Shown piece by piece: positions 8,389 through 17,036 of a stretch of DNA of 64,000 nucleotides (its first letter is position 1; each line of letters begins with the position of its first letter). The stretch lies in contig NZ_LT629772.1 of NCBI RefSeq assembly GCF_900105385.1, positions 3,224,001-3,288,000 of the forward strand, in the 5' to 3' direction. Made by a program: the position numbers and the translations under genes. Below the pieces are notes generated by a model. The model was given only the letters and a program-made list of their open reading frames with translations, searched no databases and had not been told where the DNA came from. This DNA comes from Microlunatus soli. GTDB lineage: Bacteria; Actinomycetota; Actinomycetes; Propionibacteriales; Propionibacteriaceae.

Positions 8389-9506
8389 GCACCGGCACCG
8401 GACTCGGCGGCGCGACGGCGCAGCCGCTGACCTTGAGCAAGCTGGACAAGGTCTACTCCAGCCGCGGCCGGGAGAGCTTCCACGCGGTGAAGGCGATGGA
8501 CCTGGCCGTCCAGCCCGGCGAGTTGATCGCGCTGCTCGGACCGTCCGGCTGCGGCAAGACGACAACGCTGCGGATGATCGCCGGGCTGGAGACGGTGACC
8601 GGCGGATCGATCATGATCGGTGATCGGGAGATCAGCCAGCTGCCGCCGGGCAAACGCAATGTGGGCGTCGGATTCGAGTCCTACGCGCTCTACCCGCCAC
8701 TCTCGGTCCGGGAGAATCTCGGCTACGGCTTGAAGGCTCGCAAGGATCCGCAGGCGGCGGAGCGGGTGCAGGCGATCGCCGACCGGCTGGAGATGGCCGA
8801 CCTTCTCGATCTTCGTCCGGCCGGGCTGTCCAGTGGTCAGAAGCAGCGGGTCGCGTTGGCCCGGGCGCTGGTCCGCAACCCGCCGGTGCTGTTGTTGGAC
8901 GAGCCGCTGTCGCATCTGGACGCCTCGGCCCGCAACCGGGTCCGGCGCGAGTTGAAGGTGCTGCAACGCGAGTTCGGCTACACCACCATCGTCGTCACCC
9001 ATGATCAGGTCGAGGCGCTCAGCCTGGCCGATCGACTCGCGGTGATGAACGCCGGTGTGATCCAGCAGTTCGGCACCCCGGACGAGGTCTTCGACGATCC
9101 GGCCAATCTGTTCGTGGCGACCTTCGTCGGCGAACCGCAGATCAACATCATCGACGGCGTCCTCACCGGCGATGGCACCGTCCGACTGGGCAGCGGCACG
9201 CTGCCGATCACGATCACCGATCAGTCCGCGGAACGCAGCGTCAAGGTCGGCATCCGTCCTGCCGACGCGGCGCTCGGTACGGCCGGCGACGCGGGCAGCA
9301 GCGACGGGCTGGCGGTCACCGTACGGTTCTACGAGCACCTGATGGAATTCGGGCTGGCCACCGTGGACATCCCCGGGGTCGATGCCCGGACGGTGATCCA
9401 GACCCCGGCGGTCCAGCGGCTGGCACCCGGCGACCAGGTCACCCTCACCGCCCCGGCCGACCGGATCTACCTCTTCGACCCGACCTCCGGCGACCGCATC
9501 CGCTGA
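8385..9506 (+). CDS. ABC transporter ATPase 2, MalK/UgpC-like with altered Q-loop
   Basis: A second, diverged ATPase (373 aa) overlapping the first by four bases (ATGA). Seen: Walker A GPSGCGKTT, Q-loop region VGFESYALYP (Glu in place of Gln), signature LSSGQKQRVALARAL, Walker B VLLLDEPLSHLD, H-loop VTHDQ, and a TOBE-like C-terminus. Two different ATPases with two different permeases suggest a heterodimeric engine rather than a MalK2-type homodimer. That inference rests only on their co-localisation. It is last in the operon; the LacI gene follows convergently. Confidence 0.92.
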   Translation: MSTGTGLGGATAQPLTLSKLDKVYSSRGRESFHAVKAMDLAVQPGELIALLGPSGCGKTTTLRMIAGLETVTGGSIMIGDREISQLPPGKRNVGVGFESYALYPPLSVRENLGYGLKARKDPQAAERVQAIADRLEMADLLDLRPAGLSSGQKQRVALARALVRNPPVLLLDEPLSHLDASARNRVRRELKVLQREFGYTTIVVTHDQVEALSLADRLAVMNAGVIQQFGTPDEVFDDPANLFVATFVGEPQINIIDGVLTGDGTVRLGSGTLPITITDQSAERSVKVGIRPADAALGTAGDAGSSDGLAVTVRFYEHLMEFGLATVDIPGVDARTVIQTPAVQRLAPGDQVTLTAPADRIYLFDPTSGDRIR

Positions 9507-9552
9507 CTCCTGCCTCCCCTGACTGCAGCTGAGTGGATGTCCTCCGCGGCTG

Positions 9553-10548
9553 CTACTCGGCGGTCGGCGGTCGGGCGACTCCAGTGGATTGTCGGATCGT
9601 CAGCGCTGCCGGCACCGACTCGATCTCCCGCGCGACCTCGGCTGCCACCGCAAGTTCGACGGCGAGCCGGCCGAGCTGTCGCTCGTCGGATCGGATCGCC
9701 GTCGGGTGAGGAGTGAACAGCGTTGTGGCGAAGGAGTCGTCCAACCCGACCACGCTGACGTCTTCGGGTACTCGGAGGCCGCGTTCGATGAGGCGATTGA
9801 TGAGTCCCATGGCCATCAGCGCGTTGAAGGCGAAGACGCAGTGTCCGCCGTCGAGCCAGAGTTGTTCGGCGGCGGCTCGTCCGCCGTCGTAGTCGGCGGC
9901 GTACGGACCGGTGGTGCGCAGCTCCAGCCCGGCTCGGGCACACGCATCGGCCAACTTCCCGGCCCGAGACCGGCTCGCCCACGAGTCCTCCGGGCCGGCG
10001 ACATAGGTGACGTCGCGATGCCCGAGCGACTTCACGTGGGTGACCGCGCTGCCGATCGCATCTCGAGTGTCGATGTAGGCCCCGCGAAGGCCGTCCAACG
10101 GTCGATGCACGGTCACCAGCCGAACATCACCGGCAAGGTCCCGAAGCTCGGACTCCGCCATCCGCGGGGAACTGATGACGATCGCCTCGACGATCGTGAT
10201 GATCGATCGCGCCTCGGAGCTCTCGTTGTTGCGCGATTCGTTCGTGTCGATCAGCAGGATGGCGTGCCCGCGGCGAGAGGCCTCGTACTCGGCCCCGCTG
10301 ACGAATTCGGCGAGAGTCGGATTCCGGATGTCCGGCACCAGGAGACCGAGGACACCCGGGACCCGGGTCGGCAGCTCAGGGCGATATCCGAGGCCCTCCG
10401 CCGCGGCCAGAACGGCCTGCCTGGTCTCGTGGCTGAGGAGCTCGGGGTGGGCCAACGCGCGCGCGGCCGTCGACGGGGATACTCCTGCAGCGCGAGCGAG
10501 GGCGCGGACCGAGGGCCGGCCGCGGCCGTCCAATTGCTTGCCTGCCAA
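9553..10548 (-). CDS. LacI-family transcriptional regulator
   Basis: Sugar-responsive repressor (331 aa). Seen: N-terminal helix-turn-helix (VRALARAAGVSPSTAARALAHP, residues about 13-34) with the LacI hinge region, then a periplasmic-binding-protein-like effector domain (GVLGLLVPDIRNPTLAEFVSGAE; SVVGLDDS near residue 268). The position-specific VSPSTAARAL replaces the common VSxxTVSRVL. It lies convergent with the ABC operon upstream and divergent from the M24 gene, so its target could be either. Candidate operators lie in the divergent promoter at 10634-10684. Confidence 0.93.
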   Translation of the reverse strand: MAGKQLDGRGRPSVRALARAAGVSPSTAARALAHPELLSHETRQAVLAAAEGLGYRPELPTRVPGVLGLLVPDIRNPTLAEFVSGAEYEASRRGHAILLIDTNESRNNESSEARSIITIVEAIVISSPRMAESELRDLAGDVRLVTVHRPLDGLRGAYIDTRDAIGSAVTHVKSLGHRDVTYVAGPEDSWASRSRAGKLADACARAGLELRTTGPYAADYDGGRAAAEQLWLDGGHCVFAFNALMAMGLINRLIERGLRVPEDVSVVGLDDSFATTLFTPHPTAIRSDERQLGRLAVELAVAAEVAREIESVPAALTIRQSTGVARPPTAE

Positions 10549-10633
10549 CGCTTCGCCCTTCGTGAGTCCGCTCGCCCGGTTGCCCGCCGTCCACCGGAGC
10601 GTTCACCCCAAGGATCTCATCTGGGGTCGGTGG

Positions 10634-10684
10634 CACGAATCGTGTCGGCCCGGCGAGCGCCTGATACAGTCTGACACTGTGTCA
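10634..10684. promoter_or_regulatory. Divergent promoter with two palindromes
   Basis: Between the LacI gene and the M24 gene lie CACGAATCGTG (10634-10644, palindrome with central A) and TGACACTGTGTCA (10672-10684, palindrome with central T). A TGATACAGT extended -10 (TACAGT 10665-10670) places the start of transcription at about the GTG codon 10679, inside the second palindrome. That is the expected place for a repressor site blocking initiation. No regulator is proven. Confidence 0.5.
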
Positions 10685-11854
10685 TCGTCAATATCTCAAC
10701 TGCCCACAGTGACGTCCCGCGAGTCGGCGATCAGCCGGGAGGAGACCGATCTTCGGCTCCGGCAGGTCCGGCAGGCGCTCGGCAGGCACGGCTTCACTGC
10801 TCTGCTCGCCTACGCCGACTGTTGGCGCTCGTCCAACATCGGCGTCTTCACCGACTTTCGGCCGGTCGACGGCGTCGGCGAGTACGCCCAGGGACTGCTG
10901 CTGATCCCGATCGACGACGACCCGACCCTGTATGTCGCAGCCGGGGCCCGCGGATGGGCTCGTGCGGTCTTCCCGTACGCAGTCGGGCAGCTCTCCGATC
11001 TCGTCGACGACGTGCCTCGATGGCGGCTCACCGGCGCAATCGGCCTGGCCGGGGCCGAGCTGGTCCCCGGCACGCTGCTTGAGCCGCTGCGGGATCGACT
11101 GCGACCGCACGCGACCCTGCAGCCGACGTCGCTGTTGTCGATGGTGAAAGCTGTCAAGACGCCCCGTCAGCTTGCGTTGCTGCGGCACGCGGCGGCATTG
11201 AATGATCATGGCCTGGAAGCCGTTCGGTGCAGTATGGCGACAGGTCGGCCGCACACCGAACGGGACGTTGCCCGGATCGCCGAAGCGGCGATGATGAACG
11301 CCGGTGGCGACGGCGTCGCCTACGCGTCGATGGTGCAGGCGGGTCCCCGATCGAGCTGGAATCTCGCGCTGCCGACCGACCGCACGATCGCCGCCGGTGA
11401 CATGGTGCTGACCGACATCGGAGCCCGTTACCGCGGAGTGGCAGCCGACGGCGGCCGCGGGTTCACGCTGGGTCCGGTCACCGATCGGCAACGCGACATC
11501 GTCGATGCGTCGGCAGCGGCGGTCGACGCCGGTCTCGCGGCGATCCACCCCGGACTGTCGGCCGCCGATCTGAACTCCGTGATCCAACAGGTGCTCGTCG
11601 ATCGTGGCTACGCCGACCACTCCGGCGAGGCGAAGGGCCACGGCACCGGGCATGGCACCGGCATCGATCCCGAGGAGGAGCAGCCCTGGATCGAGCCCGG
11701 CAACCCGACGGTGCTGGCCGGCGACATGGTCTTCACCCTGAAGGCCACCATCACGGTGCCCGGCCAGGGCGGCGTGCGGACCGAGCGGATCGTCCGCGTC
11801 ACCGAGTCCGGCGCCGAAGCCTTCGATCAGTTCCCGCTGCGCAACCACTGGTAG
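10679..11854 (+). CDS. M24-fold (Xaa-Pro dipeptidase/creatinase-like) protein lacking one metal ligand
   Basis: Pita-bread fold protein of 391 aa: creatinase N-terminal domain (about 1-160) followed by the M24 domain. Metal-ligand positions that can be read: Asp in LTDIGARY, Asp in AADGGRGF, His in HGTGHGTGID and the last Glu in VRTERIVRV. The Glu normally in TIEPG is replaced (FTLKATITVPG), so a standard dinuclear metallopeptidase site is incomplete. It may be a metal-independent creatinase-like hydrolase or a peptidase with altered chemistry. The GTG start is chosen because a -10 box ends nine bases upstream (leaderless). An MHS symporter follows 67 bp downstream. Confidence 0.82.
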   Translation: MSSSISQLPTVTSRESAISREETDLRLRQVRQALGRHGFTALLAYADCWRSSNIGVFTDFRPVDGVGEYAQGLLLIPIDDDPTLYVAAGARGWARAVFPYAVGQLSDLVDDVPRWRLTGAIGLAGAELVPGTLLEPLRDRLRPHATLQPTSLLSMVKAVKTPRQLALLRHAAALNDHGLEAVRCSMATGRPHTERDVARIAEAAMMNAGGDGVAYASMVQAGPRSSWNLALPTDRTIAAGDMVLTDIGARYRGVAADGGRGFTLGPVTDRQRDIVDASAAAVDAGLAAIHPGLSAADLNSVIQQVLVDRGYADHSGEAKGHGTGHGTGIDPEEEQPWIEPGNPTVLAGDMVFTLKATITVPGQGGVRTERIVRVTESGAEAFDQFPLRNHW

Positions 11855-11921
11855 CCGTCACCGCACAACCCATCCCGTCGACGTGCCGGCCCCGCGCACG
11901 TCCAAGACAAAGGAGTCTGGT

Positions 11922-13244
11922 GTGAGTCCACAGCAAGCCGGAACCAGCACCCGATCGCAGCTGTCGAAGATCGCTCTCGGATCCGTCGTCGGTACGGCGA
12001 TCGAGTGGTACGACTTCTTCCTCTACGGCACGGTCTCCGCCCTCGTTCTCGGTCAGCAGTTCTTCCCCGAGTTCTCGCCGGCGGCCGGCACCATCGCAGC
12101 GTTCGGCACCTTCGCCGCCGGCTATGTCGCCCGGCCGGTCGGCGCCGTTCTGTTCGGCCACCTCGGCGACCGGATCGGGCGTAAGCCGATCTTGTTCATC
12201 ACGCTTCTGATGATGGGCATCGCGAGCACGCTGATCGGCTTGACGCCGACCTATGCCTCGATCGGGATCGCTGCCCCGGTGATCCTCGTCGCGCTCCGGC
12301 TGGTCCAGGGGCTCGGCGTCGGCGGCGAGTGGGGAGGTGCGGTCCTGGTGGCGGTCGAGGATGCGCCGCGGAACCGTCGCGCGTTGTTCGGCACGCTGCC
12401 GCAACTCGGCGTACCGCTGGGGCTGCTGGCATCGACCGGGGTGCTGGGGATCGTCAGTCGGCTCCCCGAAGACGTGTTCAACTCCTGGGGCTGGCGAATC
12501 CCGTTCCTGCTGTCGGCCGTACTGGTCGCCATCGCGTTGATCATCCGCACCCGGTTACCGGAAACCAATGCCTTCACCCAGTCCCGGCACAAACGTCAGA
12601 GGCTTCCGCTGCTGGCCGCCCTGCGCCGCTATCCGCGCAACCTGCTGACCGCGCTCGGCACCCGGTTCGCCACCGACATCACCTTCAACGTGGCGAACGT
12701 GTTCGCGCTGTCCTATGCCACCGCTCATCTCGGCCTGTCCCGCCAGCTCATGTTGGACGCGATCACCATCGCCTCGGCCGTGGAGCTCCTCACCTTGCCG
12801 ATCTTCGGACTGCTGGCCGACAGGTTCGGCAAACGGCGGATCTTCCTCGTCGGCTGTGTCTTCGTCGCCGCGTACGGGTTCATGTTCTTCGCGATGCTCA
12901 ACACCGGGGCGACCGGCTGGGTGATCGTCGGCTACATCGGGACGCTGGCGCTGTCCCAGGCCTGTGTCTACGGAGTCCAGGCGAGTCTGTTCGCCGAACT
13001 GTTCCCCGCCAACATCCGCTACACCGGGGCGTCGCTGCCCTACCAGTTCGCCGGCATCCTCACCTCGGCGCCGACACCACTGATCGCGGCCGCCCTGTTC
13101 AACTCGTCCGGATCGGTTTGGCCGATCGCGGTCTACATCGCCGTCACCGCAGCGATCAGTTTTGTGGCGGCGGCCCTGATGCGGACCGTGTCGACGACCA
13201 GCGACAGCGTGTCGCCGTCACCGACAGGCCGCCGGTCAGCTTGA
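11922..13244 (+). CDS. MFS transporter, metabolite:H+ symporter (MHS) type
   Basis: Twelve-helix secondary transporter of 440 aa. The N-terminal GSVVGTAIEWYDFFLYGTVSALV is the hallmark of the MHS family (ShiA, KgtP, ProP relatives), and the loop-2/3 motif GHLGDRIGRKPILF is present. AAAGGAG six bases before GTG 11922 decides the start over an in-frame GTG 39 bases earlier. It follows the M24-type gene on the same strand, so it may import that enzyme's substrate, such as an N-methylated or amidino acid. That is inference. Its last 9 bases overlap the convergent SorC gene. Confidence 0.9.
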   Translation: MSPQQAGTSTRSQLSKIALGSVVGTAIEWYDFFLYGTVSALVLGQQFFPEFSPAAGTIAAFGTFAAGYVARPVGAVLFGHLGDRIGRKPILFITLLMMGIASTLIGLTPTYASIGIAAPVILVALRLVQGLGVGGEWGGAVLVAVEDAPRNRRALFGTLPQLGVPLGLLASTGVLGIVSRLPEDVFNSWGWRIPFLLSAVLVAIALIIRTRLPETNAFTQSRHKRQRLPLLAALRRYPRNLLTALGTRFATDITFNVANVFALSYATAHLGLSRQLMLDAITIASAVELLTLPIFGLLADRFGKRRIFLVGCVFVAAYGFMFFAMLNTGATGWVIVGYIGTLALSQACVYGVQASLFAELFPANIRYTGASLPYQFAGILTSAPTPLIAAALFNSSGSVWPIAVYIAVTAAISFVAAALMRTVSTTSDSVSPSPTGRRSA

Positions 13245-14258
13245 CCGGGGACGTGGCGGCCGACCGGGAGCAGCCGTGGCGTCGAGGAGTTTGATGGCGA
13301 CCGTGTCGTCGGTGATCAAGGTGGTCACGACACCGGAGCGGAGGGCGGCGAGGATGGCGCCCGCCTTCCGCTCGCCACCACCGACCATGATCACCTGGTC
13401 GACCTTGGCCAGCCCGTCGACGCCGATGCCGAGCACTCGGTCGTCCCAGTCGGTGATCGTCCGACCGGTGCTGTCCAGCAGGCCGCCGGCGACGTCGGCG
13501 ATCACGTCCTTGTCCAACAGTGCTTGACGTTCCGCGCCGGACAGAGCGTTGTAGAAGCGTGAGTCGGCCGGCTGCCAGCTGCCCACCGAGGTGACCGCGA
13601 CGGTGACCGCGGCGAACCGGCTGAACGCCGACCGGATGCTCGGGTCGGAGCGCAGCCGGTCCGCGGTCTCGGCGGTGCCGACGGTCAGCGGCGCGAAGAT
13701 CGAATGCGCCGGTCCCCCGGTCAGCTGGGCGACCCGGCGGAGCACGTGCACCGGATTGTCGGCAAGATCATCACTCATCCCGGTCAGCTGTAGCGCCTCG
13801 CAACCGGCCAGCCGGGTCAGATGCTCCGAGACCGCGTCGATGGTCCGTCCCGACGCCAACCCGAGGACGTCGTCGTCGGTGATCATTTCGGTCAGTAGCT
13901 CGGCTGCGGTGCGCCCGAGCGCCTGCCGGACCGCCTCGGGTCCTTGATCATCCGGGGTGCTGATCAGGGCCCGGTCCAGACCGAACTTCTCCTGCACCCG
14001 CAGCGACAGGTCGGTGTCCACGGTGTCCGACACCGAGATGTCGATCGTCACCACGCCGCGGGCGATCGCGGCTTCCAACAGCCGCGCCACCTTGAAACGG
14101 GAGATCCCGAACTCGTCGGCGATCTGGACCCTGGTCCGGCCGTCCAGGTAGTAGCGGCGGGCGATCGCGGCCATCGTCAGCCGCCCGTCCAGGGACGCCC
14201 AGTCCGCCGCGGCCGCGGTCCTCGCGGCAAACTCGCGCGGTCGAGTCAGATCGCTCAT
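13236..14258 (-). CDS. SorC/DeoR-type sugar-binding transcriptional regulator
   Basis: Regulator of 340 aa. Seen: N-terminal helix-turn-helix (YYLDGRTRVQIADEFGISRFKVARLL, about residues 36-61) and a C-terminal sugar-phosphate-isomerase-like effector domain (VLGLASGRTIDAVSEHL; VGGGERKAGAILAALRSG). This is the architecture of SorC, EryD and LsrR. It is divergent from the CUT2 transporter/SDR operon, and the 18-bp palindrome at 14357-14374 is the obvious operator. The expected effector is a phosphorylated sugar or a free polyol. No polyol kinase gene is present in the window. Confidence 0.92.
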   Translation of the reverse strand: MSDLTRPREFAARTAAAADWASLDGRLTMAAIARRYYLDGRTRVQIADEFGISRFKVARLLEAAIARGVVTIDISVSDTVDTDLSLRVQEKFGLDRALISTPDDQGPEAVRQALGRTAAELLTEMITDDDVLGLASGRTIDAVSEHLTRLAGCEALQLTGMSDDLADNPVHVLRRVAQLTGGPAHSIFAPLTVGTAETADRLRSDPSIRSAFSRFAAVTVAVTSVGSWQPADSRFYNALSGAERQALLDKDVIADVAGGLLDSTGRTITDWDDRVLGIGVDGLAKVDQVIMVGGGERKAGAILAALRSGVVTTLITDDTVAIKLLDATAAPGRPPRPRSS

Positions 14259-14292
14259 CTGATCATCGTAGTAGGAATTCAGTGCTCAGCTG

Positions 14293-14322
14293 TTGACTTC
14301 CGCGACGAGACTTTCCTAAAGT
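14293..14322 (+). promoter_or_regulatory. Promoter of the CUT2 ABC/SDR operon
   Basis: TTGACT (14293-14298), an 18-base spacer and TAAAGT (14317-14322) form a good sigma-A-type promoter. Transcription would begin near 14329, upstream of the palindromic operator. A lone TGCTCA half-site (14283-14288) lies just before the -35 and matches the operator half-site. Confidence 0.6.
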
Positions 14323-14356
14323 CGGGCAGGTCAGGCGAGCGGGTCACCTGGCAAGA

Positions 14357-14374
14357 CATGCTCATATGAGCATG
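14357..14374. promoter_or_regulatory. 18-bp perfect palindromic operator, probably for the SorC-type regulator
   Basis: CATGCTCATATGAGCATG is a perfect palindrome lying between the promoter and the ribosome site of the ABC operon. Its position downstream of the transcription start suits a roadblock repressor. The divergently encoded SorC-type protein is the natural candidate; this is inferred from position. Confidence 0.65.
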
Positions 14375-14392
14375 CGCGGCAAAGGAGACGCA

Positions 14393-15946
14393 ATGACCTT
14401 GGCTCTGGAATGTCGGGAGCTCATCAAGGGGTTCGGCGGTATCCCCGTGCTCAAGGGTGTGAGCCTGGCACTCGAGCAGGGCAGCGTCACCGCCCTCGCC
14501 GGGGAGAACGGCGCCGGCAAGTCAACTCTGATGAAGATCGCGTCCGGTCAGTACCGCGCGGACTCGGGCTCGGTGCTGGTCGGCGGCACAGCACTGACGG
14601 CCGGCAACATGGCCGAGGCCCACCGCAGCGGAGTGGCGATCGTCCCCCAGGAACTGGCGTCGATCCCCGACCTGACGGTGTACGAGAACCTCTTCGTCGG
14701 CCGCGAGCTGCGCCGGGCCGGCTTCCTCGATCGGCGCGGAATGATCAAACAGGCCCGCGCGGCGATGGACGTCTTCGGCGTCGACATCCCGGTCACCGCA
14801 CGGATGGCCAGCCTCCCTGTCGGCATGCAGCAGATCGTCGAGATCGTGAAGGCCACCCGGACCGGCGCCAAGGTGCTGCTGCTCGACGAACCGTCCTCGG
14901 CGATTGCCGAACGCGAGGTCGAACGGCTGTACGGCGTCGTCCGCCGACTCCGCGAGCAGGGTGTCGCGATGATCTACACCACCCACAAGATGGAGGAGAT
15001 CCGAGCACTGGCCGATCGGGTCGTCGTGCTCCGCGACGGCGAGTTGGTGCTGGACCAGTCGATGGGCGAGACGACCGACGACGAGATCGTCACAGCGATG
15101 ATCGGCCGCGAGCTCGGCACCCTGTTCCCCACCCTGCCGTCGCCGACCGACGACGTCGCCCTCGAGGTATCCGGGCTCCAGGTCGTCGGGGCGTCGGCGC
15201 CGGTCGACCTGACGGTCCGCAAGGGTGAGATCCTCGGGCTGGCAGGGCTCGTCGGTGCGGGTCGGACCGAGTTGATGGAGGCGATCTTCGGCGTCCGCCG
15301 CAGCACTGCCGGCGTGATCCGGATCGGCGATCGCCAACTTCCCCGCGGTCGACCACCGGCTGCGATCGACGCCGGGATGGCGATGGTCCCCGAGGATCGC
15401 AAGGCCAACGGCGCGGTGATGGGCATGTCGGTGCTGGACAACGCGACGATCCCTCGGCTCGGTCAGTTCAACGTGGCCGGCTGGCTGCGCGGAGCGAGTC
15501 GCCGCAGCGCCGTCGACAAGGCGATGGCCTCGGTCCGGCTGCGTTCCAGCGGGCTGGGCCAGGAGGTCGGCACGCTGTCCGGCGGCAATCAGCAGAAGGT
15601 CGTGCTGGCCCGCTGGCTGACCGGGCCGGTCTCGGTGCTGTTACTGGACGAACCGACCCGTGGCGTCGACGTCGGCGCCCGGTCCGAGATCTACAAGATC
15701 ATCACCGACCTCGCCGACAGTGGCGTCGCGGTCGTGATGGCCTCCTCCGACATGCCGGAGATCCTCGGCCTGGCCCATCGAGCGCTGGTGATGAGAGCCG
15801 GTGCGGTCGCCGGCGAGCTGGACCGCGCCGACCTGGACGCACCGGACGTCCAAGCCACGATCTTCTCCCTCGCCGCCGGGCTGGAGGCCGACCAGCCCGA
15901 TCCGGCCCGACCCATCGACCGACAGAAAGTCGAGAGCTCATCGTGA
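14393..15946 (+). CDS. Sugar ABC transporter ATPase, RbsA/XylG type
   Basis: Double-cassette ATPase (517 aa) of a CUT2 importer. The first cassette has Walker A GENGAGKST and Walker B VLLLDEPSSAI. The second has a degenerate Walker A (GLVGAGRTE), LSGGNQQKVVLARWL and VLLLDEPTRGVDVGAR, all typical of RbsA/MglA proteins. In the first cassette the signature is SLPVGMQQIVEIVKA. AAAGGAG five bases before ATG 14393 fixes the start; an earlier ATG at 14366 falls inside the operator palindrome and lacks a ribosome site. It is first gene of the operon and overlaps the permease start (GTGA). Confidence 0.94.
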   Translation: MTLALECRELIKGFGGIPVLKGVSLALEQGSVTALAGENGAGKSTLMKIASGQYRADSGSVLVGGTALTAGNMAEAHRSGVAIVPQELASIPDLTVYENLFVGRELRRAGFLDRRGMIKQARAAMDVFGVDIPVTARMASLPVGMQQIVEIVKATRTGAKVLLLDEPSSAIAEREVERLYGVVRRLREQGVAMIYTTHKMEEIRALADRVVVLRDGELVLDQSMGETTDDEIVTAMIGRELGTLFPTLPSPTDDVALEVSGLQVVGASAPVDLTVRKGEILGLAGLVGAGRTELMEAIFGVRRSTAGVIRIGDRQLPRGRPPAAIDAGMAMVPEDRKANGAVMGMSVLDNATIPRLGQFNVAGWLRGASRRSAVDKAMASVRLRSSGLGQEVGTLSGGNQQKVVLARWLTGPVSVLLLDEPTRGVDVGARSEIYKIITDLADSGVAVVMASSDMPEILGLAHRALVMRAGAVAGELDRADLDAPDVQATIFSLAAGLEADQPDPARPIDRQKVESSS

Positions 15947-16986
15947 GTCAGAACCTGACGGCGGAAACCACCGCCCCCGACGCGGCCGACGGGCCCGAGA
16001 TCGAGGCCATCGCGGCACAGGCCGGCCGGGCCCGACGATTCTCCGGGCGCTGGTGGGGCAACCTCGCCCTGCGCAACGCGATGCTGATCGTCGTCGTGCT
16101 GACGATCTGCTACTTCAGTTACCGCAGCCTGCGCTTCTCGACACTGGACAACGCCGTGTCGATCCTGGTCGCGGCCGCCCCGTTCGCCCTGATCGCTCTC
16201 GGACAGACCTTGGTCATCCTGACCGGCGGCATCGACCTGTCGGTGGGCAGTGTGATCGCGGTGTCGGCGATGGCGTCCGCCGCAGTCGCGGTCGCCAACC
16301 CGGGCCAGGTCTGGTTGACCGTCCTGACCGCACTGGTCGTCGGCGCGCTGGCCGGAGCGATCAACGGCTTCTTCGTCTCGGTGATCAACGTGCCACCGTT
16401 CATCGCGACGTTAGGCATGTTGACCGCCGGCTCCGGGGCGGCGTACGCGATCGGCGGCGGCGCACCGATCAACGGGCTGCCCGCAGAGTTCGGCGCGATC
16501 GCCAACACCCGGATCCTGGGGCTGCAGATCCCGGTGATCGTGATGATCATCGGCATCATCGTGCTGGCGATCGTGATGCGTCGGACCTCGTACGGGCTGC
16601 GGGTCTACGCCGTCGGCGGCAACCGGTCGGCAGCTGAGATCGCCGGCATCAACACCCGCCGGATCCTGTTCAGCGTCTACGCCGTCTCCGGCGTGCTGGC
16701 CGGACTGTCCGGCGTCATGCTCGCGTCCCGGGTGATCTCCGGACCGCCCAACCTCGGCCAGGGCTACGAACTGGACGCGATCGCTGCCGTGGTGATCGGC
16801 GGCGCCAGCCTGATGGGCGGTCGTGGCTCGGTGTGGGGGACCGCACTGGGGCTGCTGCTGATCCAGACCCTGAACAACGGGCTGGACATCCTGCTGGTGC
16901 CGTCCTACTGGCAGGACGTGATCAAGGGCGTGCTGATCGTCTTCGCGGTCGCCGTCGACGTCTGGACGACCAAACGAAGGACGTGA
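15943..16986 (+). CDS. Sugar ABC transporter permease, RbsC type
   Basis: Membrane subunit (347 aa) of the CUT2 importer, with 8-10 hydrophobic segments after a roughly 45-residue cytoplasmic N-terminus. The family motif [18 protein letters not shown] is present, as is the EAA-like [22 protein letters not shown] 15943 overlaps the ATPase stop by four bases. The stop TGA (16984-16986) is followed directly by TCATG, the same junction as elsewhere in the window. It works with the ATPase upstream and the binding protein downstream. Confidence 0.94.
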   Translation: MSQNLTAETTAPDAADGPEIEAIAAQAGRARRFSGRWWGNLALRNAMLIVVVLTICYFSYRSLRFSTLDNAVSILVAAAPFALIALGQTLVILTGGIDLSVGSVIAVSAMASAAVAVANPGQVWLTVLTALVVGALAGAINGFFVSVINVPPFIATLGMLTAGSGAAYAIGGGAPINGLPAEFGAIANTRILGLQIPVIVMIIGIIVLAIVMRRTSYGLRVYAVGGNRSAAEIAGINTRRILFSVYAVSGVLAGLSGVMLASRVISGPPNLGQGYELDAIAAVVIGGASLMGGRGSVWGTALGLLLIQTLNNGLDILLVPSYWQDVIKGVLIVFAVAVDVWTTKRRT

Positions 16987-17036
16987 TCATGAGACTTCCG
17001 CATCGACATCCGACGAAACAGAGAGGCGACCTGCCG

